Positions 20,265-31,329 are shown, counted from the first letter of the stretch. The stretch is 64,000 nt of DNA from Rhodothermales bacterium (GCA_958296045.1 CATQHT010000002.1:372001-436000), one strand, 5' to 3'. Notes: a model not told the origin generated them from the sequence alone. Made by a program: numbers and translations.

Positions 20265-22330
20265 ATGAAACCAAGCAAGCTGCTGCGCGATGTGCTGAAA
20301 CGCATCCGATCGGCCGCCGGTACATTTGAGGATAACCGTTAGGGGCCCAATCTGCGCTACACGCTGGCCGATGCCGTGTTGAGCGCATTTGCCTGCTTCT
20401 TTCTGCAATCGCCCTCTTTTCTTGCTTTTCAGCGGAGGATGCAGGACGACGTGGGCCGTTCCAACTGCCAGACGCTGTTTGGCATGCAAGGCATTCCCTC
20501 TGACGGGCAGATCCGCAACCTGCTGGACCGCCTGGTGCCAGATTCATTTCAGCTCCTGTTTCTGCACCTGCTGGATACGCTTCGTTCCAAGGGAGACTTT
20601 TCGCCATTTGTACGTCTGAGGGATCGCATCCTCGTGGCGCATGATGGCATCGAGTTTCATTCCTCTCGGACAATCCATTGTCAGCAATGCTCCTCGCGTC
20701 GCACAGGCAAAGACAAGCGTCCCTCGTTCTTCCATACCATGGTGGCGGCGGTTGTGGTGGCGCCAGGGCACAACCGTGTGGTACCTTTGATGCCAGAGTT
20801 TGTCTGCACACAGGATGATCCTGGCGACCAGCACTCGGTGCGGCGTCGCAAGCAGGGTTGCGAGATCAATGCCGCTAAGCGGTGGTTAACGAAGTGGGGA
20901 GCTCGCATGGCTCGCTATCGTCCGGTATATCTGGGAGATGCCCTATATGCTACACACCCCTTTTGCCAACAGGTGCTCCATGCGGGCGCCGATTTCCTGT
21001 TTGTGGTCAAACCCAAGTCGCCACGCTATTCAAGTTTTTACACGAGCGCTATATCCAGAGCACCGATTGGATCCGGGTGCAGAACAAGAAGACACGTCGC
21101 TACGAAGAGCACTGCTATCGCTGGATGACCGATCTGCCGATTCGGAACACGGACGATGCCGTACACGGCACATGGGTGGAAAAGACCGTGCGGGTACGCC
21201 AAAAGCAGGGCACCTACAAGCAGAGACCTTCTACACGACGCTTTTCACCAGCCTGACGGTAACGAAGCACAATGTGCAGGTGCGCCAGGCTAACTGGTGC
21301 CAGTACAGGGAGTGAAAGTCTCCCGATGTGAAGGATTAACCATCCACGCATCTCCTCGAGCCGTGCGTTGGTACCCGCGAGGGTGCCAGCGAAGCGTCGG
21401 TAGAGGTGCGGGTGGGCAGGGCTAATGAGCACCGAAAATGTTATAGTCCGGGATGCCGAGGCTTTCTGCTTGGTCGAAGGCAACACCTTCTTTGCCGTTA
21501 ATGGTGAGGCGGAGGAGGGTCCCGCGGTGTCCAAGAACCCAGGCACGCACGTACGTACTGCATCGGGACCTGGGAGGTCTCTCCATTACCCATCCCTTCG
21601 GGGAGGGTCGCCAAAGCGTAGGCTAAATGCTGATCGGAGGATGTACGGTGGAGAGAAGTCAGATGTGACCATAGTAGCTACGAAGCCAGCGAACAACGCG
21701 TGGATGACCACGGGGCGGAGCCGGTGGAGCCAAGGGTCGCACCCAAGGGGAAAGCGGGAAGCTGGATTCATGCCGGACTCTGGGCCGGATTTCGTGAATC
21801 TTGTCCAATGGCTGTGGACTCAGAGCCACAGTCGGGGCGCAGGTGTACCGCTTACGGCTGGAGGTGGGTATCCCCACTTCCTAACGTCATGCGCGACAGC
21901 GCGACCTGCGGGAGGAGCCGTGTGCGTCACCGCGCACGCACGGATCTGTGCGGGGCCCCAGGGGAAACCCTGGGGCTACCGCGATGAGGTTGCTCGTTGT
22001 GGGCGGGCGCGCTGGAAGATCGAGAACGAGTGCTTCAAGCGCATCGCACGACACGGACAGAACTTCAAACACAATTTCGGGCATGGCAAAAATGGGCTGG
22101 CAAACCTGTTAGCCACCCTCAACCTGTTGGCATTTGCCGTGCATACGACGCTCGACCAAGTAAAAGGGTTGTGGAAGCAATGCCGAGCATCCTACCAGGT
22201 GCGCCGCGATTTCTTTGAGGCGTTGCGGGCACGTACGATACGCTACCCAATTCCCAACTGGCGAAGGCTCTGGGAAAGCATGTTGTTCCGTCCTCCTCCC
22301 CTGCTGGCGCCTTCCGCTGTGAGAGCCTGA
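20265..22330 (+). pseudogene. Decayed IS4-like/DDE transposase interrupted by a group II intron
   Basis: MKPSKLLRDVLKRIRSAAGTFEDNR(TAG)GPNLRYTLADAVLSAFACFFLQSPSFLAFQRRMQ...DFLFVVKPKS (frame 1), frameshift to ATLFKFLHERYIQSTDW...KQGTYK, frameshift to ETFYTTLFTSLTVTKHNVQ, intron, then EVARCGRARWKIENECFKRIARHGQNFKHNFGHGKNGLANLLATLNLLAFAVHT. Confidence 0.85.
21280..21985 (+). other. ORF-less group II intron (706 bp)
   Basis: 5' GTGCGCC...; D5 at 21915-21947 GAGCCGTGTGCGTCACCGCGCACGCACGGATCT; D6 GCGG-GGCCCCAGGGGAAACCCTGGGGC-TA-CCGC-GAT with bulged A at 21978; 3' end AT. Excision joins ...TVTKHNVQ | EVARCGRARWKIENE in frame. No reverse transcriptase ORF. Confidence 0.85.
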
Positions 22331-22631
22331 AAGATTGTATGTCGTAAACAGGATAACCGGGAATTCCAGAGGCCTGGAAGGCCGTCGTATGTCTGGGGTG
22401 GATTGGTGGCGCCTCAATTGTAGCTTCTCATTGCCCGTTTCCGTCCACCAACCGTCTACCTCACAGCCCGCGTGCGCGTAGCCTACCGCAAAACAAGACC
22501 CGTTCCCCCACTGAACGGTCCAAATTTAGAATCGCTGGGTACACGTACGAGAGCACAGTCGCCTTGCGGCGTATGGGTTATATTGCAGGTGATCGGTAGG
22601 TTCTCACCTTCATACGACAAGACATAAGACA

Positions 22632-23558
22632 ATGACCTTGTATAAGTCAGCTTTGTTATCAGGCCTGCTGATTGTGGGCTGGGCTTTTTCGACTAGTGCT
22701 CTTGCTCAAAGTAGCTGGTACGTCGGTGGGGAATTAGGGACCGGCCTCGCTCCTGGTGTCACGATGGACGGCGTCAGCAACGACCGCTCAAGCCTTTGCG
22801 ATGAGTTCATTAACCCGCTTTATGCCAGTGTGCCCGGCTGTACAGACCCGACCCGGGGTTCAGGCGACGGGTGGAAAGCCGCGTTTTCTGGAGCTACCGG
22901 CGCCATAGGCAGCGTCTCTCTCGGATACTACGTTATGCCGTGGATGCGTCTGGAAATCCAGGCTACCTCTTGGTCGGCGTCGTATGACGACGCTGTGCCG
23001 GTGGGGTCGGCCACGGGCGTTAATCTGGAGAAGCTGAATGATGAGATATTCATCGCTCGGGAGCGCCTTGGCACCTTTAACGCAATCGGAGGATTCCTAA
23101 ATGTCTATGTGGACCGCCCGATAGGGAGTGCCGGATGGGCGTTTTACGGCGGTGCTGGCGCTGGCATCGCAGACATGCGTGCTACCTATTCCAGCCTCTG
23201 GGTCCGCAACAGGGATCCAGACAAGATCGCGACAGGATCCGACCAGCCCAACGCCGAAGAGATCCGCAACAACTTGGCGGGTACGCTGAGCGATGGCAGT
23301 GCCACGCTGACGTCAACGGCGCCGGCCATCCAGTTTATGGTTGGTCTGGACCGGCACTGGACACGGCACTTGAGGAGTGGCTTAGTCATTCGCTACGTGA
23401 AGTACTTCGAGCTCGATAGCGACGAGTTGCAGTGGGACCCGCTGCGGACCCATGTGCCCAACCTTCGCCGCGATGGCAGCGAGGAGGTGCACGGCTTCAT
23501 GAAGACCAGCGATTTCGCTGCCTTCTCTGTCGGCCTCGTATTCATGCGGCGGCTATAG
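22632..23558 (+). CDS. Outer-membrane beta-barrel protein, hypothetical
   Basis: 308 aa with signal peptide (LLSGLLIVGWAFSTSALAQ); alternating barrel-type strands and a terminal aromatic-type strand. Confidence 0.65.
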   Translation: MTLYKSALLSGLLIVGWAFSTSALAQSSWYVGGELGTGLAPGVTMDGVSNDRSSLCDEFINPLYASVPGCTDPTRGSGDGWKAAFSGATGAIGSVSLGYYVMPWMRLEIQATSWSASYDDAVPVGSATGVNLEKLNDEIFIARERLGTFNAIGGFLNVYVDRPIGSAGWAFYGGAGAGIADMRATYSSLWVRNRDPDKIATGSDQPNAEEIRNNLAGTLSDGSATLTSTAPAIQFMVGLDRHWTRHLRSGLVIRYVKYFELDSDELQWDPLRTHVPNLRRDGSEEVHGFMKTSDFAAFSVGLVFMRRL

Positions 23559-23562
23559 CACT

Positions 23563-24138
23563 GTGCCAGACGCGCTCTGCAGCCGAAGCCGGCGCATAAT
23601 CCTGGCTGGCTTTATGGGCAGCGGCAAGAGTACGCTCGGGCCACCCTTGGCCCAGGCGCTGAACCTTGGGTATGCGGATCTGGATGAGGAGGTGGCAGCT
23701 CGCGCGCGGCGCAGCGTGGCGGACATCTTTGCAGCGGAAGGCGAAACGGCGTTTCGCAGGCTTGAGAGCGCGGTTCTGCGCGCTACCGAACCCGGATGCG
23801 TCTATTCGCTAGGTGGCGGAGCATTGACCTTTAGCAGCAACTTAGCTTGGATCCTGCGGCATGGCCTGCTGATATATCTGAAGGTGACGCCGGAGGAGTT
23901 GCACCGCCGGCTGATCGCCGATCCTGCAGAGCGTCCTCTCCTGTGCGATCGGCGGGGCCAGCGTTTGGCTGCCGCTCCCCTCATGGCCAGGGTACGGAAT
24001 CTTCTGGAGGCGCGAAGAACTATGTATGAGCAGGCGCACATCATTCTTTGCGCGATGGGTGATGTTGCAGAAGTCGTTCAGCGCGCCGCAGACGCCATCA
24101 GTGCCTATGAAGCAGCGAGCCGAAAGGTGCGACGGTGA
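23563..24138 (+). CDS. aroK: Shikimate kinase
   Basis: 191 aa; ILAGFMGSGKSTLGPPLAQAL (Walker A), YADLDEEV, GETAFRRLES, YSLGGGAL. Confidence 0.92.
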   Translation: MPDALCSRSRRIILAGFMGSGKSTLGPPLAQALNLGYADLDEEVAARARRSVADIFAAEGETAFRRLESAVLRATEPGCVYSLGGGALTFSSNLAWILRHGLLIYLKVTPEELHRRLIADPAERPLLCDRRGQRLAAAPLMARVRNLLEARRTMYEQAHIILCAMGDVAEVVQRAADAISAYEAASRKVRR

Positions 24139-24707
24139 TGCAATGTCGGGCCATGCGCGGCCAGGGCGGTATAGTGGGCACGCGTTGGATACCCCACATT
24201 GGAATGCCAGCCATACGCGGGATGCTCCAAATGTAGCGCGCGCATTATTCTGTCGCGCGTGACCTTAGCAATGATTGACGCGGCAGCTATGACCTGGCTG
24301 CGGGCATCACCGCGCGTAACGGTCTTCAGTGGCCACGGACTGGGTGAAAAAGCGCGATTACCGTCAACCAGCACAAAGTCGGGAGGCACCGTCAGTGCGC
24401 AGGCAGCTCCATGCATGGCTTCCAGGGTTGCTTGCAGGATGTTCGTTGCATCGATATGTCGGGGATCGCGCTGGCATATCGCCGTGGCTGTGGCATGATG
24501 GCGAATAATGGAGTAAAGCGTTTCGCGACGGGCAGGGCGTAGCTTCTTGCTGTCATCAATGCCAGGAAGCACCAACGAGGGTGGAAAGATGACGGCAGCG
24601 GCTACCACGGGCCCTGCCAGCGCACCTCGTCCCGCTTCATCAATGCCAGCTACATGGACAAAGCCTCGTTGCCAGAGCGCAGCTTCAATGTCGGTCGGAC
24701 AAGCCAT
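24105..24707 (-). CDS. rnhB: Ribonuclease HII
   Basis: 200 aa; VAGIDEAGRGALAGPVVAAAVI, GIDDSKKL, VIAAASIIAKVTRDRIM, YGWHSNVGYPTRAH. Confidence 0.93.
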   Translation of the reverse strand: MACPTDIEAALWQRGFVHVAGIDEAGRGALAGPVVAAAVIFPPSLVLPGIDDSKKLRPARRETLYSIIRHHATATAICQRDPRHIDATNILQATLEAMHGAACALTVPPDFVLVDGNRAFSPSPWPLKTVTRGDARSQVIAAASIIAKVTRDRIMRALHLEHPAYGWHSNVGYPTRAHYTALAAHGPTLHHRRTFRLAAS

Positions 24708-24839
24708 GGGCCTTGCGGCGTTTGCTGGGGCTCATATGCTGGATTAGCGCTGTACAATGTAGCTCCAGCAGTAATAGGGCGTCGATAGTTCGCATTGCTC
24801 CTGGAGGCGGAACTGTTACTCGGAAAACGGGGCCGGGCG

Positions 24840-25885
24840 ATAATGACTTCCCCGACGCGCGCGACCACCGAATCCGGGGTTAATCGACCACCGGTTCCAG
24901 CGCAAATCGATCAGTGGCGGCGTGCTGTCGGACGTAGGTCGGGTCGGTTCCGTCCGAAAGTCTGCATCTTGAACGGCTAGAATTATTGCCCGACCTTGTA
25001 GGAGGTTCGATTGACCAATCCGTGTGGTCTTAGCATGGCAACGAGAGTCAGGGGCACACCAGCGGTGATGTTTCCGGTGATCGCGCGTCATTTGCGTGGT
25101 ACGCAGCGTGCGGAGGCATTTTGCCAGGAGCATGGCATAACGCGTAGTTGGCTGATGTACTGGTACCGCAAGTATGGGGCATGATCGTCTGCGGTGGTGG
25201 GCGATGCGTTTGTGGAGGTTCCTTCCCCTGTTCAGCGGGACGGGGGAGCACTAATGGCATTACAGTTTCCAGGCGGCGCCTGTTTGCGTGTATTTTCGCT
25301 GGTGCAGTCGGCGTTCTTAGCAGCGCTGATTCATGGTGAGGGTGGCAGCTCATGTTAGCGCTGGGTCTTTGTCATCGCGTTTTCGTGTATCGCGAGCCGG
25401 CAGATCTGCGGAAGGGGTTTGACGACTTGTGCGGATTGATTCGTTCGGGGATGAAGCGGGATCCGTTGTCGGATGATGTCTATGTGTTCATCAATCGTCG
25501 TTGGATATGCGCTATTTCCGGTTGCAACGAATGCTCGAAGACGTTGCGCTGGCGCGAGCAGAGGGCCGGCTCCTGAAGCTGCTGCGTACGTTGTCGCGGC
25601 TTAGCGTGCTGGTTGTTGATGATTGGGGGGCTGAAAAGACTCACCAACGTGCAGCAAGATGATCTGCTGGAAATCTTGGATGACCGACACCAGGTCAGCT
25701 CCACCATTGCTACCAGCCAGCTCCCGGTGGAACGCTGGCATCAGGCCATGGAAAATCCTACGCTCGCAGATGCTATCCTGGATCGCCTCGTCCACAACGC
25801 GCACCGCATCCAGCTGACCGGCGACTCGATGCGTAAGCAAATGGCTAACGTGCACATGCCGGAAAACCCGGAAGACTCATCTTGA
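24840..25885 (+). mobile_element. Mosaic of decayed IS21 end, IS66 TnpA/TnpB fragments and IS21 IstB C-terminal fragment
   Basis: IS21-end-like TTAATCGACCACCGGTTCCAGCG near 24880; RGTQRAEAFCQEHGITRSWLMYWYRKYG (IS66 TnpA); MLALGLCHRVFVYREPADLRKGFDDLCGLIRSGMKRDPLSDDVYVFINRRW (IS66 TnpB); then [39 protein letters not shown] ... [40 protein letters not shown] (IstB). Confidence 0.75.
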
Positions 25886-26379
25886 TTCTAACCACAAACT
25901 CCCAGCAACCACAGGGCATGGCAGCTTACGTCACCATCGTAAGGCGGCTGGACAACCTCCAGCGCGGGTGTCCAGCTTGGATCGGATTGGGTGCACGAAT
26001 TCGTCGGATTATGCAGCCCGCAAATTAGTGGCGCCAAACCACCTCCACGCGGCACCGATCAGCTGAAATGCGCTCAAATAGCCGGACTTACAGATGGATA
26101 CTCCAGAAGAGCACATCTTCACGAAGTGACGAGGACTCGGGACTTTGCACATGTGACCTAGAACTCAAACCAAGCCGCTGTTTGTCCCGGCCCATTTAAC
26201 ATCGATCCGAACAACGAAGAGCAGAGGATAATCATAGCCGATCGGCCGCGGCGACCGGTCGACAAGAATGTGGATCACCTGCCTCTGCATCGCCAGGAGC
26301 AGCGCTCTAAGCAGGCTGGCGTCGACTCTATGAAGTCCACTCGCGGTGCGTGGATCTGCAAAGTAGTATTCTGCGCTCG

Positions 26380-26620
26380 CGAAATATCTGATGCTCTTAA
26401 GAAGAAGGCGCTATCGACCGGGTATCTGCAGGCGAATCAGACGACAATTCAGGTGCAGCATGCGAAAAAAGGCGACGCATCGTGGCTGCTACTGGATCTG
26501 CCCGGCTCCGAAATGCGATCTGGCGACTGGAGTATCGCACAGACAGTTCCCAGAGCACCTCCAAGCTGTCTTGAAGCACTATGCTGATACAATGTAAGCG
26601 GACGGGTACGTGACGTACGT
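26380..26620 (+). pseudogene. IS66 transposase fragment, frameshifted
   Basis: LKKKALSTGYLQANQTTIQVQHAKKG then, in another frame, THRGCYWICP; parallels TnpC at 58711-59535 (CVDETTMPVQDRSKIGKHHRGYYWVY). Confidence 0.6.
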
Positions 26621-26895
26621 CACTCTTGATGCCTCCCCACGCAACCTGCCTCGGGCGTCCCTGCTCTCCTGCCACCTTGCAACCGGCCGCCCAAGCCAGT
26701 CACAGACAGACAGCTGTATTGCAGCCCGCTAATCACTAGGCCGCTCGGACCTGTCAGGCATTACGCCTACCTGTCTGTTCTCGACCAACACTGCCTCCCA
26801 AGAAGCACGCACAGCCTCTTTTGCACTACTTTGTCGAAATGGATACCCATTCTTGTACCCGAGTCGAAACGGGCGGTCCTGCAGCTGCTCGATCG

Positions 26896-27348
26896 TCACT
26901 GCTTCGTGACCGTGATTGTTACGGCCGTCTCCCCTCCAGGGATAGTGCTGCAATCGTTATCATACGATTGCCAAGTGCTCGACACAGAGAGCCTATTCTC
27001 CGCTGTGGTGTAAGAACCCTCTACGGACTCAGATACATCACAATTGTCTTCCTCTATGCGAAAAGCCATCCCTACGTCTGGGTTTCGGCCTTCTTCTACG
27101 GTGCCGGTAAAGGACACGGAAAAGTCCTCCCCGTCTTCGTCGACCACGGATAATGTCCCCGTCAAGGCTGCCCCCGTCTGCTGAATCGTCATGTTCGCTG
27201 GCAATCTTCCCGTCACAGTGCTAAACGTAAACTGAAACTCGCCCGAATAGGATCCGGTCAGGTCATCGTAATCCGGTGAAGACGACGAATCGCAGCTCAC
27301 CGAGATCGTTGCAATCAGGATCCAGAATGGTAGTGACCTTATGTTCAT
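26896..27348 (-). CDS. Small lipoprotein, hypothetical
   Basis: 150 aa; lipobox ATISVSC followed by DSSSSPDYDDLTGSYSGEFQF; beta-rich. Confidence 0.6.
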   Translation of the reverse strand: MNIRSLPFWILIATISVSCDSSSSPDYDDLTGSYSGEFQFTFSTVTGRLPANMTIQQTGAALTGTLSVVDEDGEDFSVSFTGTVEEGRNPDVGMAFRIEEDNCDVSESVEGSYTTAENRLSVSSTWQSYDNDCSTIPGGETAVTITVTKQ

Positions 27349-28669
27349 GGTGCTCCTCCTCTTGAGTCATCCTGCTGTGCGTTGAGACCGACAAGCTATC
27401 GGAGCTTCCCATCCACTTCCGCAAAGCCAGCGTCGAATTCTCCATGGAGTTCCTAGGCGTGAGGCTAAAGTACTTCCGGTACGCCGGGCACCGATACGGC
27501 CAAGGCGTGCCGCTCACTGCCCGAGTGGTTCCGTCCGCACTTCCAAACTGCAGGCAAGACCGGCTGCCGTCTGCGCTAAACCTGGGAAACCTGCCCCACG
27601 TCTTGGAGGCCCGCGTGTAGCCCCTTCAAACCCGATGAATCACACTCCGCCGCGCCCTACGAGCGAAGCTGGCCTCATAGCCCGTCCCTTTGACCAATGC
27701 CGTCAGTCACTAGAACAGGTCACGGTCACTCGGATGCGTCTCTCCCTGCGTGTACCGGGTTCGGCGATACCCCACCACCTAGTTGTGCAGGCACATTAGC
27801 TGCCGCCAGTAATGGCCAAGCTCGGCTCGCTTGGCCTTGCTACGCCCAGTGACACGACGGTCTACGTTTTCACCTTGTAAGGCATCCAACCCTCACAGCG
27901 CACCTGAGTTCCATGGTCCTGTCATCGTTCGTATTTAAGTCCCCATACTTGCCCTAAGGCCACCCCAAGTGTAGCTCAGTGGCAACTTCGTCATCGCACG
28001 ATAGGGTAGAGGGGGCAGATTACCACCCACAGCGTTGATCGAACCGGAAATAGCCACACACGGCAATCCGTCCCGATTCGCTTGGCAGTCTGATTACTTA
28101 ACGCCTCAGTGGTGGCACCCCAGCCTCCGCACTGCCGGAATGGCCGACGAATGGGCAGCTGGATCCGGCGTTAATGTCAGAGCAGAAGCGTTACGCGCTG
28201 GCGGTCAGAATAGCTGCAACGCACGACAAATGGCGCTCAGAAAACTAATATGACACTCAGTAGCCCGGCACAATCGAGCCCCGTTGCGTCCACCTTAGGC
28301 GCATGGCAGAGTGGCACACCGCCTGAGCGCGCAGCACCTTCGAGCGGAGACTTTCAACATGCGCGGAGAATACCGCGGGCTTTGCTCTTTACAATGACGC
28401 AATGCATTCGCGCTGGGCGGGAAGCCACAAGCGTAGGCCACATCAGGACCGCGCCGAGTCCACGGTAGGGATAAAGCAGCGCTCACAACTTAGCCACAGC
28501 ACAGAACCTCGTCTGTGCGTGCCAGTGCAACCTCGCATTTCCCTGCCAACTTGTATCTTGAGGAGTAATCCGAAGGCGATGATCGCTCACCGCTGCTCCC
28601 AGGGGCGCACGGCCGCGTGGCCTTCGGGTACAGGCTCATCGCCCCGAAGTAAGGATCCGGCATCAGATT

Positions 28670-29815
28670 GTGCGAAAACGACAAGCAGCGCGTGGTGACA
28701 GAATGGCGGACAACGCGTTTCGCGGCCTCCTGGAGTTTATAGGGGACAAGAAGTTCGGATTCATCCGGGAAATCCGATCAGACGTGCCTAAAGGAGACGG
28801 TGATCCCTTTTGCCCGCCGCCCCTGATCCGCAGACTGAACCTCAGGGACGGTTGTGTCCTGGAAGGGACGCTGCGCCCTGGACGCAAAGGCGACATGCAG
28901 GTGCATCGGGTGCACAAAATTATGGGCGTCTCCCGCGCAGCATGGGCGCAGACCCGTCCGTTTGAGTCTGGACAGATCGTCTACCCAGATTCCAAACTGA
29001 ACCTAGTCAAAGGTCCCTCCGACATCACCATGCGGGTGGTGGACATGGCATGCCCAATAGGCAAGGGGCAGCGAGCACTGATCGTTGCACCCCCGCGTAC
29101 AGGCAAGACGGTAATCCTGAAGGAGATCGCCGCCTCCTTGACCCAGAACCACCCCGAGGTATCGCAAGTGGCCCTGTTGGTGGATGAGCGCCCTGAAGAG
29201 GTCACAGACTTCAAGCGATCCACCAACGCGATGATCTTTGCCTCGTCAAGCGATCGGGAAGAGATCAACCACGTGCGCGTATCGGTACTGGCACTGGAGC
29301 ACTCCAAACGCCTTGTCGAGATGAAACGCGACGTGGTGCTGCTTCTGGATTCGCTCACGCGCCTAGGACGTACCTTCAATCTGTGGGGCGAAGGATCCGG
29401 GCGCACCATGTCTGGGGGGCTGGATGCTGGCGCCATGAGAATTCCGCGCCGCCTCTTCGGTGCCGCGCGCAACATCGAGGACGGAGGTTCCCTCACGATC
29501 ATTGCCACCGCGCTCATTGAGACCGGCAGCCGCATGGATGAGGTCATCTTTGAAGAATTCAAGGGCACCGGTAACGCAGAAATTGTGCTGGATCGCGAAA
29601 TGGCCAATAAACGGGTCTGGCCAGCCGTCAACCTGCGCAAGACCGGTACGCGCAATGAAGAACTGCTCATGGGCGACATGACGCCCAAGTACCACCGGCT
29701 GTTTCGAGCGCTAAACAGCCGCCGCCCCATCGAAGCTATGCAGGCGATCACACGCCATATGCAAGTCTTCGATACCAATGACCAGATGGTCACCTGGCTG
29801 CTGAGGCACCTCTAA
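28670..29815 (+). CDS. rho: Transcription termination factor Rho (short form)
   Basis: 381 aa; GKGQRALIVAPPRTGKTVILKEIA, LLVDERPEEVTDFKR, LLLDSLTRLGRTFN, SGGLDAGAMRIPRRLFGAARNIEDGGSLTIIATALIETGSRMDEVIFEEFKGTGNAEIVLDR. Confidence 0.95.
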   Translation: MRKRQAARGDRMADNAFRGLLEFIGDKKFGFIREIRSDVPKGDGDPFCPPPLIRRLNLRDGCVLEGTLRPGRKGDMQVHRVHKIMGVSRAAWAQTRPFESGQIVYPDSKLNLVKGPSDITMRVVDMACPIGKGQRALIVAPPRTGKTVILKEIAASLTQNHPEVSQVALLVDERPEEVTDFKRSTNAMIFASSSDREEINHVRVSVLALEHSKRLVEMKRDVVLLLDSLTRLGRTFNLWGEGSGRTMSGGLDAGAMRIPRRLFGAARNIEDGGSLTIIATALIETGSRMDEVIFEEFKGTGNAEIVLDREMANKRVWPAVNLRKTGTRNEELLMGDMTPKYHRLFRALNSRRPIEAMQAITRHMQVFDTNDQMVTWLLRHL

Positions 29816-29826
29816 GCGCCAGCCTT

Positions 29827-31329
29827 GTGTGCGCTGACCTAGTTCCGTCGGGCAGCAGCATGCCTCCATCGTTTACATCAGCTACCAGCTTCCTTATGCG
29901 CAGCCCACTGGACACGATCGTTTCGCTTTGCAAACGGCGCGGGTTCATCTTCCCTTCGTCAGAAATTTACGGCGGCCTAGGTGCTACCTACGACTACGGC
30001 CCACTAGGGGTGGAGCTTAAGCGTAACGTGAGCGAAGCGTGGTGGCGAGCTATGGTGTACGAACACGAGAATATCGCCGGGATCGATGCGGCCATACTGA
30101 TGCACCCGAAGGTGTGGAAAGCCTCAGGCCACGTGGACGCGTTTCACGATCCCCTGATCGACGACAAAGCATCCGGCCGGCGCTACAAAGCGGACCAACT
30201 CATAGAGAATCACATCGAAAAGCTGCGTAAGCGTGGTCGCCAAGAGCGTGCCGACCACGTCCACGCCCAGCTGATCGCGGCACTTCACGCGGATGATATG
30301 CCCCAAGCGCTGCATGCCATAATCCTGGACGAACAGATTCGGGCTCCCGATTCAGGCGCCTGTGACTGGACCGAGGTGCGGCAGTTCAACATGATGTTCG
30401 AGACGCATGCCGGCGCGGTCAGCTCCAGCGATACACGCATCTACCTGCGCCCAGAAACCGCCCAAGGCATCTTTGTCAATGCCTTTAACGTGCGCGACAC
30501 CGCCCGCCTGAAGATGCCCTTCGGCATCGCCCAGATCGGCAAAGCCTTCCGCAATGAGATAGTGGCTCGCCAGTTCATCTTCCGAATGCGCGAATTTGAA
30601 CAGATGGAGATGCAGTTCTTCGTCGAACCCGGCACCCAGATGACATGGTTTGAGACGTGGAAACAGAAGCGCTGGCAGTGGCATCGTGCGCTGGGCGTAC
30701 CACCCTCCAAACTGCGCTGGCATGTCCACGAAAAGCCAGCCCACTATGCTGATGCCGCGGTCGACATCCAGTATCATTTTCCGATAGGCTGGCAGGAGAT
30801 CGAGGGTATCCATTCCCGAACTGACTATGACCTGTCCCGGCACCAGCAACTTGCTGGCAAGAAGATGCAGGTGTTTGACTCCAAGAGCCGTCAAAGGTAC
30901 GTCCCCTACGTCGTGGAAACCTCCGCCGGGCTCGACCGCACCATCCTGATGCTGCTTTGCGAAGCATACCGCGAGGAGAAGGCCAGCGGATCGCCTCGGA
31001 CAGTGATGGGCTTCGCGCCGGCTATCGCGCCATGGAAGGCGGCGGTGTTTCCGCTTATCAGAAGGGGTGACATGCCGCAGGTGGCGCGTGCCGTAGCACA
31101 ATCGATGCGCCGCGCCCACCATGTGTTTTACGATGAGCGCGGCTCCATAGGTCGGCGTTATCGCCGAATGGATGAAGCCGGGACGCCGCTATGTTTCACG
31201 GTCGACCGACAGACCCTGGAAGATGATACCATCACGGTGCGGGACCGGGACACCTCGACTCAGAAGCGAATCCACAAGGATCAGGCCGCCCGCTACGTCC
31301 ACGACCTTATTGCTGCGGCGCCCGAGTAA
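29827..31329 (+). CDS. glyQS: Glycyl-tRNA synthetase (alpha2 type)
   Basis: 500 aa; FIFPSSEIYGGLGATYDYGPLGVELKRNV, YLRPETAQGIFVNAFNV, FGIAQIGKAFRNEI, VVETSAGLDRTILMLLCEAYREE; true start probably the internal Met near 29860. Confidence 0.94.
   Translation: MCADLVPSGSSMPPSFTSATSFLMRSPLDTIVSLCKRRGFIFPSSEIYGGLGATYDYGPLGVELKRNVSEAWWRAMVYEHENIAGIDAAILMHPKVWKASGHVDAFHDPLIDDKASGRRYKADQLIENHIEKLRKRGRQERADHVHAQLIAALHADDMPQALHAIILDEQIRAPDSGACDWTEVRQFNMMFETHAGAVSSSDTRIYLRPETAQGIFVNAFNVRDTARLKMPFGIAQIGKAFRNEIVARQFIFRMREFEQMEMQFFVEPGTQMTWFETWKQKRWQWHRALGVPPSKLRWHVHEKPAHYADAAVDIQYHFPIGWQEIEGIHSRTDYDLSRHQQLAGKKMQVFDSKSRQRYVPYVVETSAGLDRTILMLLCEAYREEKASGSPRTVMGFAPAIAPWKAAVFPLIRRGDMPQVARAVAQSMRRAHHVFYDERGSIGRRYRRMDEAGTPLCFTVDRQTLEDDTITVRDRDTSTQKRIHKDQAARYVHDLIAAAPE

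Noticed and set aside
21425-22330. 301-aa ORF treated as a single protein
   Set aside because: Its first ~187 codons are group II intron sequence and only the C-terminal part is transposase; not a genuine continuous gene.
30352-31122. 256-aa minus ORF antisense to glyQS
   Set aside because: Shadow ORF with no domain; the + strand matches glycyl-tRNA synthetase motifs.
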